Assembly: GCF_035189165.1 (NCBI RefSeq)
Contig: NZ_CP045246.1
Span: 2,790,001-2,854,000, forward strand
Direction: 5' to 3'
Source of the DNA: Arthrobacter sp. JZ12
Lineage (GTDB): Bacteria > Actinomycetota > Actinomycetes > Actinomycetales > Micrococcaceae
Length of the DNA: 64,000 nucleotides
The notes under the pieces were generated by a model. That model saw only the letters and a program-made list of their open reading frames with translations. It searched no databases and was not told the DNA's origin. Position numbers and translations under genes: made by a program. Positions 25,519 through 33,779 of the stretch are shown one piece after another. Positions within the stretch are counted from its first letter, which is position 1; every line of letters starts with the position of its first letter.

Positions 25519-26820
25519 ATGGCTTCCATAACGCTGAAGAACATCGTCAAGCAGTACGGCGACGGTTTTCCCGCCGTCAATGATGTCAGCATCGACATCG
25601 AGGACGGCGAGTTCATCATCCTGGTGGGCCCGTCCGGCTGCGGAAAGTCCACCCTGCTGCGCATGATTGTTGGCCTGGAGGACATCACCTCCGGAGACCT
25701 TTACATCAACGGTGAGCGGGTCAACTCCAAAGCCCCGCGTGACCGCAACCTGGCCATGGTGTTCCAGAACTATGCGCTCTACCCGCACCTGACGGTCTTC
25801 GAGAACATTGCCTTCCCGTTGCGTCTGGCAAAGGGCAAGCATAGCGAGGATGAGGTGCAGCGGCTGGTGACGGAGGCGGCGGCCACCCTTGAGCTGACCG
25901 ACCATCTGCAGCGCAAGCCCGCGAACCTCTCCGGCGGCCAGCGGCAGCGCGTGGCCATGGGGCGGGCCATCGTCCGCCACGCGGATGCGTTCCTGTTCGA
26001 TGAGCCGCTGTCCAACCTCGACGCTAAGTTGCGTGGACAGATGCGCTCTGAGATCTCTCAGATGCAGAGGCGCCTTGGCACCACCTCCATCTACGTCACC
26101 CACGACCAGACGGAGGCTATGACCCTCGGAGACCGGGTAGCCGTCCTCAAGAAGGGCGTGCTGCAGCAGATAGCCTCACCGCGCGAGCTCTACGAGCAGC
26201 CGGTCAACCTCTTCGTTGCGGGTTTCATCGGCTCCCCCTCGATGAACTTCCTGCCTGCCACCATTGAGAACGGCAAGCTGCGGACCTCCCTCGGCGATCT
26301 TGAGATCCCCGAGGACCGGATCGCGAAGGCCTCCGGGCACAAGGTGGTTTTGGTGGGCGTCCGCCCTGAGTTCTTCGAGGACGCCAAGCTGGTCGACGAA
26401 GCCAAGCGGCCGTACGGCTCGACATTCAGGGCAACCCTGACGCACACCGAGTGGCTGGGCAACGAGCAATACGGCTACATCAATTTCGATCCCTCACCCG
26501 AGGTTCGGGAGCTGCTGAACAACCTTGCGCGCGACATGGACGCCGATGAGCTGCGGCCCCAGGTGGTCGTAACCCTCGATGCTGCCAGCCGCATTCGCGG
26601 GGGCCGGGAGGCGGAGATCTGGGTGGACACCCGCAAGCTCCACCTGTTCGACGCCGAAACCGGTGAAAACCTTACGCGTGACGCCGAAGCAGGAGCAGCC
26701 CTCACTGCCGAGGCGAGCGAGCAGCGAGCTGAAGAGATCGCGACAGCCCGCAACAGCGATGACGCGCGTTCGGCACAGCCCGCCGGCAGCAGCGGAGGCA
26801 GCCACGCCGCGGCAAGCTGA
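25519..26820 (+). CDS. sugC: ATPase of the disaccharide ABC importer (SugC/MsmK-like)
   Basis: 433 residues. Walker A GPSGCGKST (about residues 36-44), signature LSGGQRQR, Walker B FLFDEPLSNLD, and a C-terminal regulatory (TOBE/MalK-like) domain starting near LYEQPVNLFVAGFIGSPSMNF. It hydrolyses ATP to drive uptake. The last 50 residues form an Ala/Glu-rich tail (ending GGSHAAAS) not found in the core family. Weak Shine-Dalgarno (GAGGAAAGAGGATC) lies ahead. The stop codon begins a 13-bp tandem repeat. Confidence 0.93.
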   Translation: MASITLKNIVKQYGDGFPAVNDVSIDIEDGEFIILVGPSGCGKSTLLRMIVGLEDITSGDLYINGERVNSKAPRDRNLAMVFQNYALYPHLTVFENIAFPLRLAKGKHSEDEVQRLVTEAAATLELTDHLQRKPANLSGGQRQRVAMGRAIVRHADAFLFDEPLSNLDAKLRGQMRSEISQMQRRLGTTSIYVTHDQTEAMTLGDRVAVLKKGVLQQIASPRELYEQPVNLFVAGFIGSPSMNFLPATIENGKLRTSLGDLEIPEDRIAKASGHKVVLVGVRPEFFEDAKLVDEAKRPYGSTFRATLTHTEWLGNEQYGYINFDPSPEVRELLNNLARDMDADELRPQVVVTLDAASRIRGGREAEIWVDTRKLHLFDAETGENLTRDAEAGAALTAEASEQRAEEIATARNSDDARSAQPAGSSGGSHAAAS

Positions 26821-26849
26821 CAGGGCAGGTTGAGAGGGCAAGCTGACAG
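26811..26849 (+). repeat. 13-bp tandem repeat anchored on the sugC stop codon
   Basis: Three units, ggcaagctgacag, ggcaggttgagag and ggcaagctgacag, followed by a partial GCAAGCCC. The first spans the last two codons and TGA of sugC. Each unit carries TGA (26818, 26831, 26844), one in each reading frame. Confidence 0.88.
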
Positions 26850-26882
26850 GCAAGCCCACACTGCCATTCCCAGCACCCAGGA

Positions 26883-26916
26883 ACGACGCCGGCACTTGCG
26901 TAAGTGCCGGCGTCGT
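26883..26916 (+). terminator. Terminator hairpin after the sugar ABC operon
   Basis: Perfect 15-bp stem (26883-26897 with 26902-26916) with a 4-base loop GCGT, followed by CATCATTT. Confidence 0.75.
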
Positions 26917-26960
26917 CATCATTTGGCAGGGCTTTCAGCCCCATTCGGTAACGTAGGACC

Positions 26961-27944
26961 GTGCAATCGTCCCGAGTCATACGAGTCCTGGCCGCCTGGC
27001 TGCTTGGGCTGATGCTCGCGATCGCAGCAGCCATCACCACCGTCACACTGGTCAACACGCAGGTCTTCGGGCCCCACCAGCAAGTGGAGAGCTACCTCGA
27101 GGCGCTGCGGCAGGGCGAGGGCGAACGGGCGCTGGGGCTGCTGAACGCCACGGTCCCGGACGCCAACGCGGCTCTTCTGGACGGCCCTGCCCTGCAGCGC
27201 GCAGCGGCCGGGATGGAGGATGTTACGGTCGCGCAGCCCGTCTCCACCGGTGGGAACCGAGCCCAGGTGGACGTCACCTACACCATCGACGGCGCCGAAC
27301 ACACAACACCCATGCTTCTGGAAAAGACCGGGACCGAATGGTTGTTCTTCAGCCGCTGGGAGTTTGTGCCGGCCACGCTGCCCACGGTCGAGGTCTCCGT
27401 CATCAACCAGAACGAGGCAACACTCAACGGCACCCGTGTGCTGATGCCCGAGGGACGGAACCGCTTCGCCGTCTTTTATCCCGCAGAAATCGAAGCGCAC
27501 TACACGAGTGAATTCTTCGCCGCCCCTGCGCAGACCGTGGCTGTGACTGACCGGCAACGGGGTCCGGGCAACGTGAATCTGGAAACCGCTGCCACTCCCG
27601 CGCTCAGGGAAGCCGTCAACGCGCAGCTCAAGACTTTCCTGGACGGCTGCGCCAAGCAGGCAGTCTTCCAACCCACCAATTGCCCGTTCGGCTTCGAGAC
27701 AGAGCGCCGGGTGGCAGGGCCAATCACCTGGAGCATCACGCAGTATCCCGACGCGAAGATCGAACCGTTCAACGGCGGCTGGGTGATCTCCCCGCTGACA
27801 GGCACGGTCCAGCTCAAGACGAGCCTGCAGGACCTTTTCACCGGCGTCATTGAACCCGTGGACCTCCCGCAGGAGTTCGGGTTCACGGCTCGCCTGGCCG
27901 TGACCGACGAAGAGATCACCGTAACGCCGGTCGTCGAGTACTAG
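26961..27944 (+). CDS. Exported or membrane-anchored protein of unknown function
   Basis: 327 residues with one N-terminal hydrophobic segment (about residues 8-30, AAWLLGLMLAIAAAITTVTL), then a soluble extracellular part that looks like two or three beta-rich NTF2/DUF4878-like modules (for example VESYLEALRQGEGERALGLL and QVDVTYTIDGAEHTTPMLLEKTG). Contains a Cys pair (DGCAKQAVFQPTNC). I do not recognise a specific function. Starts with GTG at 26961 directly after a TAACGT hexamer, so possibly leaderless. Converges on the NHL gene. Confidence 0.8.
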   Translation: MQSSRVIRVLAAWLLGLMLAIAAAITTVTLVNTQVFGPHQQVESYLEALRQGEGERALGLLNATVPDANAALLDGPALQRAAAGMEDVTVAQPVSTGGNRAQVDVTYTIDGAEHTTPMLLEKTGTEWLFFSRWEFVPATLPTVEVSVINQNEATLNGTRVLMPEGRNRFAVFYPAEIEAHYTSEFFAAPAQTVAVTDRQRGPGNVNLETAATPALREAVNAQLKTFLDGCAKQAVFQPTNCPFGFETERRVAGPITWSITQYPDAKIEPFNGGWVISPLTGTVQLKTSLQDLFTGVIEPVDLPQEFGFTARLAVTDEEITVTPVVEY

Positions 27945-27970
27945 GCGTCAGGCAGTACGGGGCGTCAGTC
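27937..27970. repeat. 17-bp direct repeat spanning both stop codons of a convergent pair
   Basis: Units agtactaggcgtcaggc (27937-27953) and agtacggggcgtcagtc (27954-27970) match at 14 of 17 positions. The first holds the plus-strand TAG; the second holds the complement of the minus-strand TGA. Confidence 0.6.
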
Positions 27971-29974
27971 CAGCCCGCGCAGGTCCAGCGTCAGCCCGGT
28001 TTCCCCGTCCGCGCTGAGGTTGACCGGAATGCCCCAGTCCTGCTGGTACAGGTGGCACGCCGCGTGGTCCGGAATCTCGCCGCCCGGCTCACCGTCGCAC
28101 GCCGCCGCCCGGGCGGTGATATGAAGGACGCCCTCGGGAACCTCGTCGGACAGTACAAGCTCCCGCTGCAGACCTATCCCGGTGCCTCCGCCGGACACCA
28201 GCAGTGACTCCGGCGAAGATGAGATCTTCAACTGCGTCGGGTCGCCCCACCGGTCATCGAGCTTCTGGCCCTTCGGTGCGCTGAAACGCACCGTGATGCC
28301 GAAGGCACCGGGAACCACGGCGGTCTTGGGACGCTGCGTCTGGGACGCACCTTCATCGACCGCGAGCGCTTCCTTCGGAATCGGAACGCGAATGAGCTGG
28401 TGCCTGTTCGCCTCCACGACGATCAGCAGCGGTTCGCCGCCGTCCTCGACCGGCGCCTGGTCAACCAGGACGTCGGAAGGTTCGGCCAGACCGCGCATGA
28501 GGGTTGAGACCTGGCGGGTGGCCGGGTCGTACCGGCGCACGGCACCGTTGTAGGTGTCGGCGATCGCGATGGATCCGTCCGGCAATGCCGTGACGCCCAG
28601 CGGGTGCTGTAGCCGCGCCTGCGCCGCGTCGCCGTCCCGGAAGCCGAAGTCAAACAGTCCGGTGCCGATGGCCGACTGCACCTGGATCCGGCTCCTGCCG
28701 TTGACGGTGAGGAAGCTCAGCACGCGCAGGGCGGACGTCTCCGAGTCCGCAACCCAGATGTTCCCATGCGCATCCTCGGCCAGCCCGGATGACTGCGCGA
28801 ACCACGCGGCGGTGGCATCGCCGTCGAGCAGGCCCTCCAGGCCGGTACCGGCCAGGATGTCCACCGCACCCGTCAGCGGGTCCACGGTGAAGATCTGGTG
28901 CGTGCCTGCCATCGCCACCACGATCCGCTCCAGCGTGGTCGACCAGATGACGTCCCAGGGAGAGGAGAGCGAGATGTTCAGGGCATCCGTACCGAGGAAG
29001 GTGTCTTCGAGCCGCGGTGCGGCATCCTCCGGAATGTCCTCTGCGTCGCCGCCCAAGTCGTGTGAGGCCTCCTGCAACTCGACCGGGCGCGCCTTGACCT
29101 GGTTGCCCGCGTCGAGCAACCTCTGGATCCCGTTGCCGGCGATGGTGGCCACCGCGCCGGTTTCCAGTGACACCGCGCGCAGGCGGTGGTTCACAGTGTC
29201 GGCCACGACGACGTCGTACCCTGCCCTGCGCGCAATGTGCGCCGGCAGGAGGGCCAGGCCCTGGGGCTCATTGAACTGGGCGTCCTCGGGCCCGCCGTCG
29301 GCGAAACCGCGCGTGCCGGACCCGATGGTGCGCCGCACCGTGGTGAGGTCGGCCTCCAGCTCCACCAGCCGATGGTGTCCGCTGTCGCCGACCAGGAATG
29401 TGCCGGATGCGGGCAGGGCGACCACCTTGCCCGGGAAGCGAAGGTCCCCGGCCGTGGGCTCGGCGGGAACGTACGGCCCGTCCCCGCGGTGCAGCGTACC
29501 CTTTGCCTCATGTTCGGCAACGAGTTCCTCAACGAGTGACTCCAGGCCCGCGGCGTGGCCCTCACCCGAGAGGTGAGCCACGATGTAGCCCTCGGGATCG
29601 ATGACCACCAGGGTGGGCCAGGCGCGGGCGGTGTACGCCTGCCAGGTCTCCAGCTCGGGGTCGTCCAGTACCGGGTGGTGGATCTCGTACCGCTCGACGG
29701 CGGCAGCGAGCGCCACTGGGTCGGCCTCGTGCTCGAACTTCGGCGAGTGCACGCCGACCGTCACCAGGACGTCCGAATACTTGGCCTCCAGCGGCCTCAG
29801 CTCGTCCAGCACGTGCAGGCAGTTGATGCAGCAGAAGGTCCAGAAGTCCAGCAGGACAATCTTCCCGCGGAGGTCCTCGAGGGCCAGTTGCCGGCCGCCC
29901 GTGTTGAGCCAGTTGCGTCCGACGAGCTCGGAAGCGCGGACGCGGTAGCCGACGCGAAGCGGGGTTTCGGTCAT
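27965..29974 (-). CDS. Thioredoxin-fold/NHL-repeat protein (NHLRC2-like)
   Basis: 669 residues. The N-terminal TlpA/thioredoxin-like domain has the distinctive FWTFCCINCLHVLDEL redox motif near residue 45; the remainder is a chain of NHL beta-propeller repeats (for example VALPASGTFLVGDSGHHRLVELE, YDVVVADTVNHRLRAVSLETG, GSIAIADTYNGAVRRYDP). This domain order is that of NHLRC2-type proteins; the biochemical role in bacteria is unclear. No signal peptide. The ATG at 29974 follows AGGAGAATCTGA and overlaps the stop of the CopD-CtaG gene, so the two are coupled. Confidence 0.88.
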   Translation of the reverse strand: MTETPLRVGYRVRASELVGRNWLNTGGRQLALEDLRGKIVLLDFWTFCCINCLHVLDELRPLEAKYSDVLVTVGVHSPKFEHEADPVALAAAVERYEIHHPVLDDPELETWQAYTARAWPTLVVIDPEGYIVAHLSGEGHAAGLESLVEELVAEHEAKGTLHRGDGPYVPAEPTAGDLRFPGKVVALPASGTFLVGDSGHHRLVELEADLTTVRRTIGSGTRGFADGGPEDAQFNEPQGLALLPAHIARRAGYDVVVADTVNHRLRAVSLETGAVATIAGNGIQRLLDAGNQVKARPVELQEASHDLGGDAEDIPEDAAPRLEDTFLGTDALNISLSSPWDVIWSTTLERIVVAMAGTHQIFTVDPLTGAVDILAGTGLEGLLDGDATAAWFAQSSGLAEDAHGNIWVADSETSALRVLSFLTVNGRSRIQVQSAIGTGLFDFGFRDGDAAQARLQHPLGVTALPDGSIAIADTYNGAVRRYDPATRQVSTLMRGLAEPSDVLVDQAPVEDGGEPLLIVVEANRHQLIRVPIPKEALAVDEGASQTQRPKTAVVPGAFGITVRFSAPKGQKLDDRWGDPTQLKISSSPESLLVSGGGTGIGLQRELVLSDEVPEGVLHITARAAACDGEPGGEIPDHAACHLYQQDWGIPVNLSADGETGLTLDLRGLD

Positions 29975-32112
29975 TCAGATTCTCCTGGTGGGGTTGAACG
30001 CGGTGCTGCAGCAGGCGGGCGTGACGGGCCGGCGGCGCGGGAACGGTCCCGCTCCGCCAGCGAGGCGAACATCTTGTTATAAGCCGCGAGGTCGGCGTCG
30101 TTATTCCGCTCTGCGGCACGGTCCTTGCGCCGTGACTCCCGTGCATCGCTCCGTGACCACATGATTGCGACGCCGATGGCCAGCAGCAGCGTGGGCACCT
30201 CACCGATGCCCCACGTGACTGCACCGCCGATCTGCTGGTCCTCAAGGGCAGAGGGGCCCCACTCGCGACCCATGTTCCCGAAGAAGGAGGCCTGCAGCAG
30301 CGACGTGCTGCCCGTCAGCGCCACCCCGAAGAAGGCGTGGAACGCCATGGTGGCGAAGAGGAGCAGAAGGCGGAGCGGGTAGGGCGCGCGCCGGGGCACA
30401 GGATCGGTGCCGATCATGCTCAGCACGAAGATGTATCCGGTCAGGAGGAAATGCAGGATCATCAACTCGTGGCCCACGTGCTCCCGTAGGGCAAAGCCGA
30501 ACAGCGGCGAGTAGTAGAACACAACGATCGATCCCGCGAAGTTCGCCGCGGCGAAGATCGGATGCGTCACGACCGCCGAGAAGCGGGAGTGGACGATCAC
30601 GAGGATCCATTCCCGGATTCCGCGGCTTCCGTCGCGGCGCGGCGAGAGCGCCTTCAGCGCAAGCGTCACCGGCGCGCCGAGCACCAGGAACAGCGGAACC
30701 ACCATGGTCAGGGCCATGTGGTCCACCATGTGCGCACTGAACAGGACCATGCCGTAGATGGCCGGCGCTCCGGACGTGAAGTAGGTGAGGGCGATCAGGC
30801 CCACGAGCCAGCAGATGAGGCGCAGGACCGGCCAGGAGTCCCCCCGTCGGCGCAGCTTCAGCATGCCGAGGATGTAGGCAACTCCCACCGTCACCGCAAA
30901 GGTGATCCAGAGCCAGTCCGGGCGCCACTCGGTGAGCCAGCGCATCGCCGTCGGCTCCGGCGGCAGTTCGTAGCCGGTGAGGATACGCGCGGGGCTGGCG
31001 TCTGACGCCAGTTCCTCCGAGCGTGGCGGAGCCGTACGCGCCAGCGCCACTGCTACACCGGACACGGCGGCCATGATCGCAAGCTCGACGGCGATGAGCT
31101 GCCACAGCACCCGCCGGGCCGACATGTTGGTGTCCAGCTGCGGGATGATCCACTGGCGGTGCATCAGGCCGATGCCGCCGAGCAGGATGGTGGCGATCGC
31201 CTTGAAGGTCACCAGCAGCCCCCACTCGGAGCCGAGCTGGGCGAGGCTGCCGATACGGAGGCTGGCGTTGATGAGGCCGGAGAAGAAGACCAGTGCGAAC
31301 GCGAAGACGGCAAGAGCCGAGTAGCGGTGCAGCACCGACGTAGTCTGCTTGCCTAGCTTCCCGCCGATCGCGGCGAGGACAATCAACCCACCTACCCAGA
31401 GGCAGACGCCCACCAGGTGCAGGGCGATCGAGTTCACGGCCGCGTTGTGATCGTCGCCGCTGGCCGAGTGGCCGATCAGCGCCATCGGGATCAGGCCGCC
31501 GAGGGCCAGCAGGAGGGTGAGTCCGAGCCACAGGCTGGACCTTGCCCCGAAGGTCATGGTTGCGACTACCGCCGCAATCATGGTGGTGGACAGCCAGGCG
31601 CGTCCGGTGTCGAAGTCGGTGAGGTAGGAGGCCAGGCCCTGCGTGTAGCTGGGATCGCTGCTCAGGGGAAGTCCGGCGGCGTCGGAGTAGGTGAGCACCA
31701 GGACGGCCAGTGCAGCGAGCGTCCAGACCACTGCGGCCGTGGACGCCATCGCCATGACCCGCGCGAAGGCCGGATCCTCGTCTGCGCCATTAGCGGCGTC
31801 GTCGCGCGCATTTTCTCTCCGCGAGCGGACGCGGCGGGGCAGGATGACCACCGCAAAGACCAGCGAGCCGATCACCACGGCGACGGCGATGTTGTGCACC
31901 GCTTTGGAAATCGGGAGCCCCCAGCGGGTGAGCGCCCCAGGGTCGCTCAACTGCCGCGGGGCAGCCGCGCCTGAGAAGGCGAGGGCAAGCACCACCGCAA
32001 CAAGCACGACGGCGGCCGCAGCTACCAGCCAGGCTGTCCTGACCTCGGGCTTGGCCGTAGCGCCGGCAGAGCCGGGCCTGGACTTGTTCGTTGTTGTGGC
32101 CACGCCTTCCAT
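29971..32112 (-). CDS. CopD-CtaG fusion membrane protein, copper/cytochrome oxidase assembly
   Basis: 713-residue integral membrane protein. The N-terminal half is CopD-like (copper transport; conserved HSASGDDHNAAVNSIALHLVGVCLWVGGL near residue 220). The C-terminal half is a CtaG-type cytochrome c oxidase assembly domain (YGMVLFSAHMVDHMALTMVVPLFLVLGAPVTLALKAL near residue 460; FFGVALTGS). Such fusions occur widely in actinobacteria and probably deliver copper to the respiratory oxidase. A polar, Arg/Ala/Pro-rich tail follows. ATG at 32112 used; a GTG at 32103 is a possible alternative. Confidence 0.88.
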   Translation of the reverse strand: MEGVATTTNKSRPGSAGATAKPEVRTAWLVAAAAVVLVAVVLALAFSGAAAPRQLSDPGALTRWGLPISKAVHNIAVAVVIGSLVFAVVILPRRVRSRRENARDDAANGADEDPAFARVMAMASTAAVVWTLAALAVLVLTYSDAAGLPLSSDPSYTQGLASYLTDFDTGRAWLSTTMIAAVVATMTFGARSSLWLGLTLLLALGGLIPMALIGHSASGDDHNAAVNSIALHLVGVCLWVGGLIVLAAIGGKLGKQTTSVLHRYSALAVFAFALVFFSGLINASLRIGSLAQLGSEWGLLVTFKAIATILLGGIGLMHRQWIIPQLDTNMSARRVLWQLIAVELAIMAAVSGVAVALARTAPPRSEELASDASPARILTGYELPPEPTAMRWLTEWRPDWLWITFAVTVGVAYILGMLKLRRRGDSWPVLRLICWLVGLIALTYFTSGAPAIYGMVLFSAHMVDHMALTMVVPLFLVLGAPVTLALKALSPRRDGSRGIREWILVIVHSRFSAVVTHPIFAAANFAGSIVVFYYSPLFGFALREHVGHELMILHFLLTGYIFVLSMIGTDPVPRRAPYPLRLLLLFATMAFHAFFGVALTGSTSLLQASFFGNMGREWGPSALEDQQIGGAVTWGIGEVPTLLLAIGVAIMWSRSDARESRRKDRAAERNNDADLAAYNKMFASLAERDRSRAAGPSRPPAAAPRSTPPGESE

Positions 32113-32195
32113 TGTCTACCCGCAGTAGAACTACGGCCAACTAAGGTGGCGGGACACACGGCTGCAACATGCGCCGGGTGCACGTTAAGCAGATT

Positions 32196-32225
32196 GAGGG
32201 CCGCCACCGACCGGTGACAGCCCTC
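32196..32225 (-). terminator. Terminator hairpin after hup
   Basis: Stem of GAGGGC/GCCCTC plus an inner GTCACCG/CGGTGGC pairing, 13 bases beyond the HU stop codon on the minus strand. Confidence 0.6.
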
Positions 32226-32237
32226 GAATCCGAAGAC

Positions 32238-32528
32238 TTACTTGACGGCAGCCTTGAGCTTGGAGCCTGCGGTCAGCTTGACGCTGCTGCCGGCTGCGAT
32301 CTCGATGGTTTCGCCGGTCTGCGGGTTGCGGCCGGTGCGGGCTGCGCGCTCCGTGCGCTCCACTGCCAGCCAGCCCGGGATGCTGACCTTGACGTCATCC
32401 TTGGCGGAGGAAGCGAGAACTTCGAACAGGGCATCGAGCACGTTGTTCACGGCAGTCTGGCTGGTGTCAGCCTTCGCTGCTACCTCGGCAACCAGTTCAC
32501 TGCGGTTCTTGGTCTCTTTCTTAGCCAA
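32238..32528 (-). CDS. hup: HU-family nucleoid protein
   Basis: 96-residue DNA-bending protein. The arm region VSIPGWLAVERTERAARTGRNPQTGE matches HU proteins, in which this beta-arm inserts into the DNA minor groove. It lacks the Lys/Ala-rich C-terminal tail of mycobacterial HupB. Starts with TTG at 32528, preceded by AGGAGGACAAACA. Own terminator follows; expected to be constitutive and abundant. Confidence 0.95.
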   Translation of the reverse strand: MAKKETKNRSELVAEVAAKADTSQTAVNNVLDALFEVLASSAKDDVKVSIPGWLAVERTERAARTGRNPQTGETIEIAAGSSVKLTAGSKLKAAVK

Positions 32529-32739
32529 TGTTTGTCCTCCTGGACTCGTACGGATTGATCAGAACCTCACCGTTCTGGCGAAGCTTCTGGAGGAAAACCT
32601 ACCAGCTTCAACCGCATAACCCCGCAGATTCAGGGGGGTTCCGCCCGATATTTAGCGGAATCGGGGCGATCCAGCTGCATCGGTCCCGCCGCATCGGCAG
32701 GTCCGGCGTTCCCGGAACATGGACAGGAGAGCTTAAAGC

Positions 32740-32775
32740 AATCGGGACGACAACCTTTCGGTTGCCGTCCCGATT
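32740..32775 (-). terminator. Terminator of the rpmB-rpmG-rpsN operon
   Basis: 16-bp stem (32740-32755 with 32760-32775) with one mismatch and a TTTC loop, 33 bases past the S14 stop on the minus strand. Confidence 0.75.
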
Positions 32776-32807
32776 CTCAGGATGCTGCGCTCAGCAGTCC
32801 CGGATGC

Positions 32808-33113
32808 TTACCAGCTCGACTTGGAGACACCGGGCAGCTCGCCACGGTGTGCCATCTCGCGGAAGCGAACGCGCGAGATGCCGAACTTCTGGATGGTGCC
32901 GCGGGGGCGTCCATCGATCTGGTCGCGGTTGCGCAGGCGGACCGGCGAAGCGTTGCGGGGAAGCTTCTGCAGGCCCAGACGTGCGGCCTCGCGAGCCTCG
33001 TCGGTTGCGTTTTCGTCCACAAGGGTCTTCTTGAGCTCGAGGCGCTTGGCCGCGTAGCGCTCAACAATGACCTTGCGCTGCTCGTTGCGAGCAATCTTTG
33101 ACTTCTTAGCCAT
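32808..33113 (-). CDS. rpsN: 30S ribosomal protein S14, zinc-free long form
   Basis: 101-residue S14 without any cysteine, hence the type that does not bind zinc. Typical sequence: [17 protein letters not shown] at the start and [39 protein letters not shown] at the end. Starts four bases after the L33 stop, with GAGAGGAGC inside the L33 gene as ribosome site. Third gene of a cysteine-poor ribosomal operon. Confidence 0.95.
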   Translation of the reverse strand: MAKKSKIARNEQRKVIVERYAAKRLELKKTLVDENATDEAREAARLGLQKLPRNASPVRLRNRDQIDGRPRGTIQKFGISRVRFREMAHRGELPGVSKSSW

Positions 33114-33117
33114 GTGT

Positions 33118-33285
33118 TTAGCGCTCCTCTCGGAATTCGACGTGCTTGCGGATCTTGGGGTCGTACTTCTTCAAAACCATGCGGTCCGGGTCGTTGCGGC
33201 GGTTCTTGCGGGTCACGTAGGTGTACCCGGTGCCGGCGGTGGACTTCAGCTTGATGATCGGACGTACGTCTTTGTCCTTGGCCAT
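33118..33285 (-). CDS. rpmG: 50S ribosomal protein L33, zinc-free form
   Basis: 55 residues, [20 protein letters not shown] at the start, then [24 protein letters not shown]. It has no Cys-X-X-Cys pairs, so it is the zinc-independent paralogue type. The ATG at 33285 shares a base with the L28 stop codon (TAATG). Second gene of the operon. Confidence 0.95.
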   Translation of the reverse strand: MAKDKDVRPIIKLKSTAGTGYTYVTRKNRRNDPDRMVLKKYDPKIRKHVEFREER

Positions 33286-33521
33286 TAGAGCTTCACTCCC
33301 CGCGCCTGGATTTCGGCGACGACGGCGTCAATTCCGCGGACGTCGATGGTCTTGATGCCGCGGGCGGAAACCTGCAGCGTTACGTTGCGGCGCAGGGACG
33401 GAACCCAGTAGCGCTTCTTCTGAATGTTCGGGTCGAACCGACGCTTGGTGCGGCGGTGCGAGTGCGAAATGCTGTGCCCGAAGCCCGGCTCGGCCCCAGT
33501 CACCTGGCAGTGAGCTGCCAT
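33285..33521 (-). CDS. rpmB: 50S ribosomal protein L28, single-cysteine form
   Basis: 78 residues beginning [20 protein letters not shown], then [20 protein letters not shown]. It has only one cysteine and so cannot form the zinc site of the other L28 type. It leads the rpmB-rpmG-rpsN operon, an order that in other actinobacteria is Zur-controlled and induced on zinc shortage. No convincing Zur box was found here. TGGAGGATCGTC precedes the ATG. Confidence 0.95.
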   Translation of the reverse strand: MAAHCQVTGAEPGFGHSISHSHRRTKRRFDPNIQKKRYWVPSLRRNVTLQVSARGIKTIDVRGIDAVVAEIQARGVKL

Positions 33522-33725
33522 GACGATCCTCCAATGATTGAATAAAACAGGAAACAGCCAGTGCTACCTGCCATGGAAAGCAATCAGCGGCGCCCGTATG
33601 TGGCGGCTGAAGCCGCTTGGGACGCGCTATCCTGCGCAACCTGAGCCCCTAACTACCGGCCCTCGGGAAGGAAAAATCCCGCAAACCGGAGCGATTGCGC
33701 ACGCTTCGCCAACTGATGCCCCTCT

Positions 33726-33755
33726 ATTCTAGGAGCTGGCACGGTTTAAGACCAA
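33726..33755 (-). promoter_or_regulatory. Probable sigma70-type promoter of rpmB-rpmG-rpsN
   Basis: Minus strand TTGGTC (33755-33750), 18-base spacer, TAGAAT (33731-33726). It would leave a 5' leader of roughly 200 bases before L28. Eye inspection only. Confidence 0.4.
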
Positions 33756-33779
33756 TTGCCCATGCAGCCGGATGGCCAG

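Noticed and set aside
33522-33580. Zur box upstream of rpmB
   Set aside because: Only weak similarity (ATTGAATAAAA region) to actinobacterial Zur consensus; not enough dyad symmetry to call.
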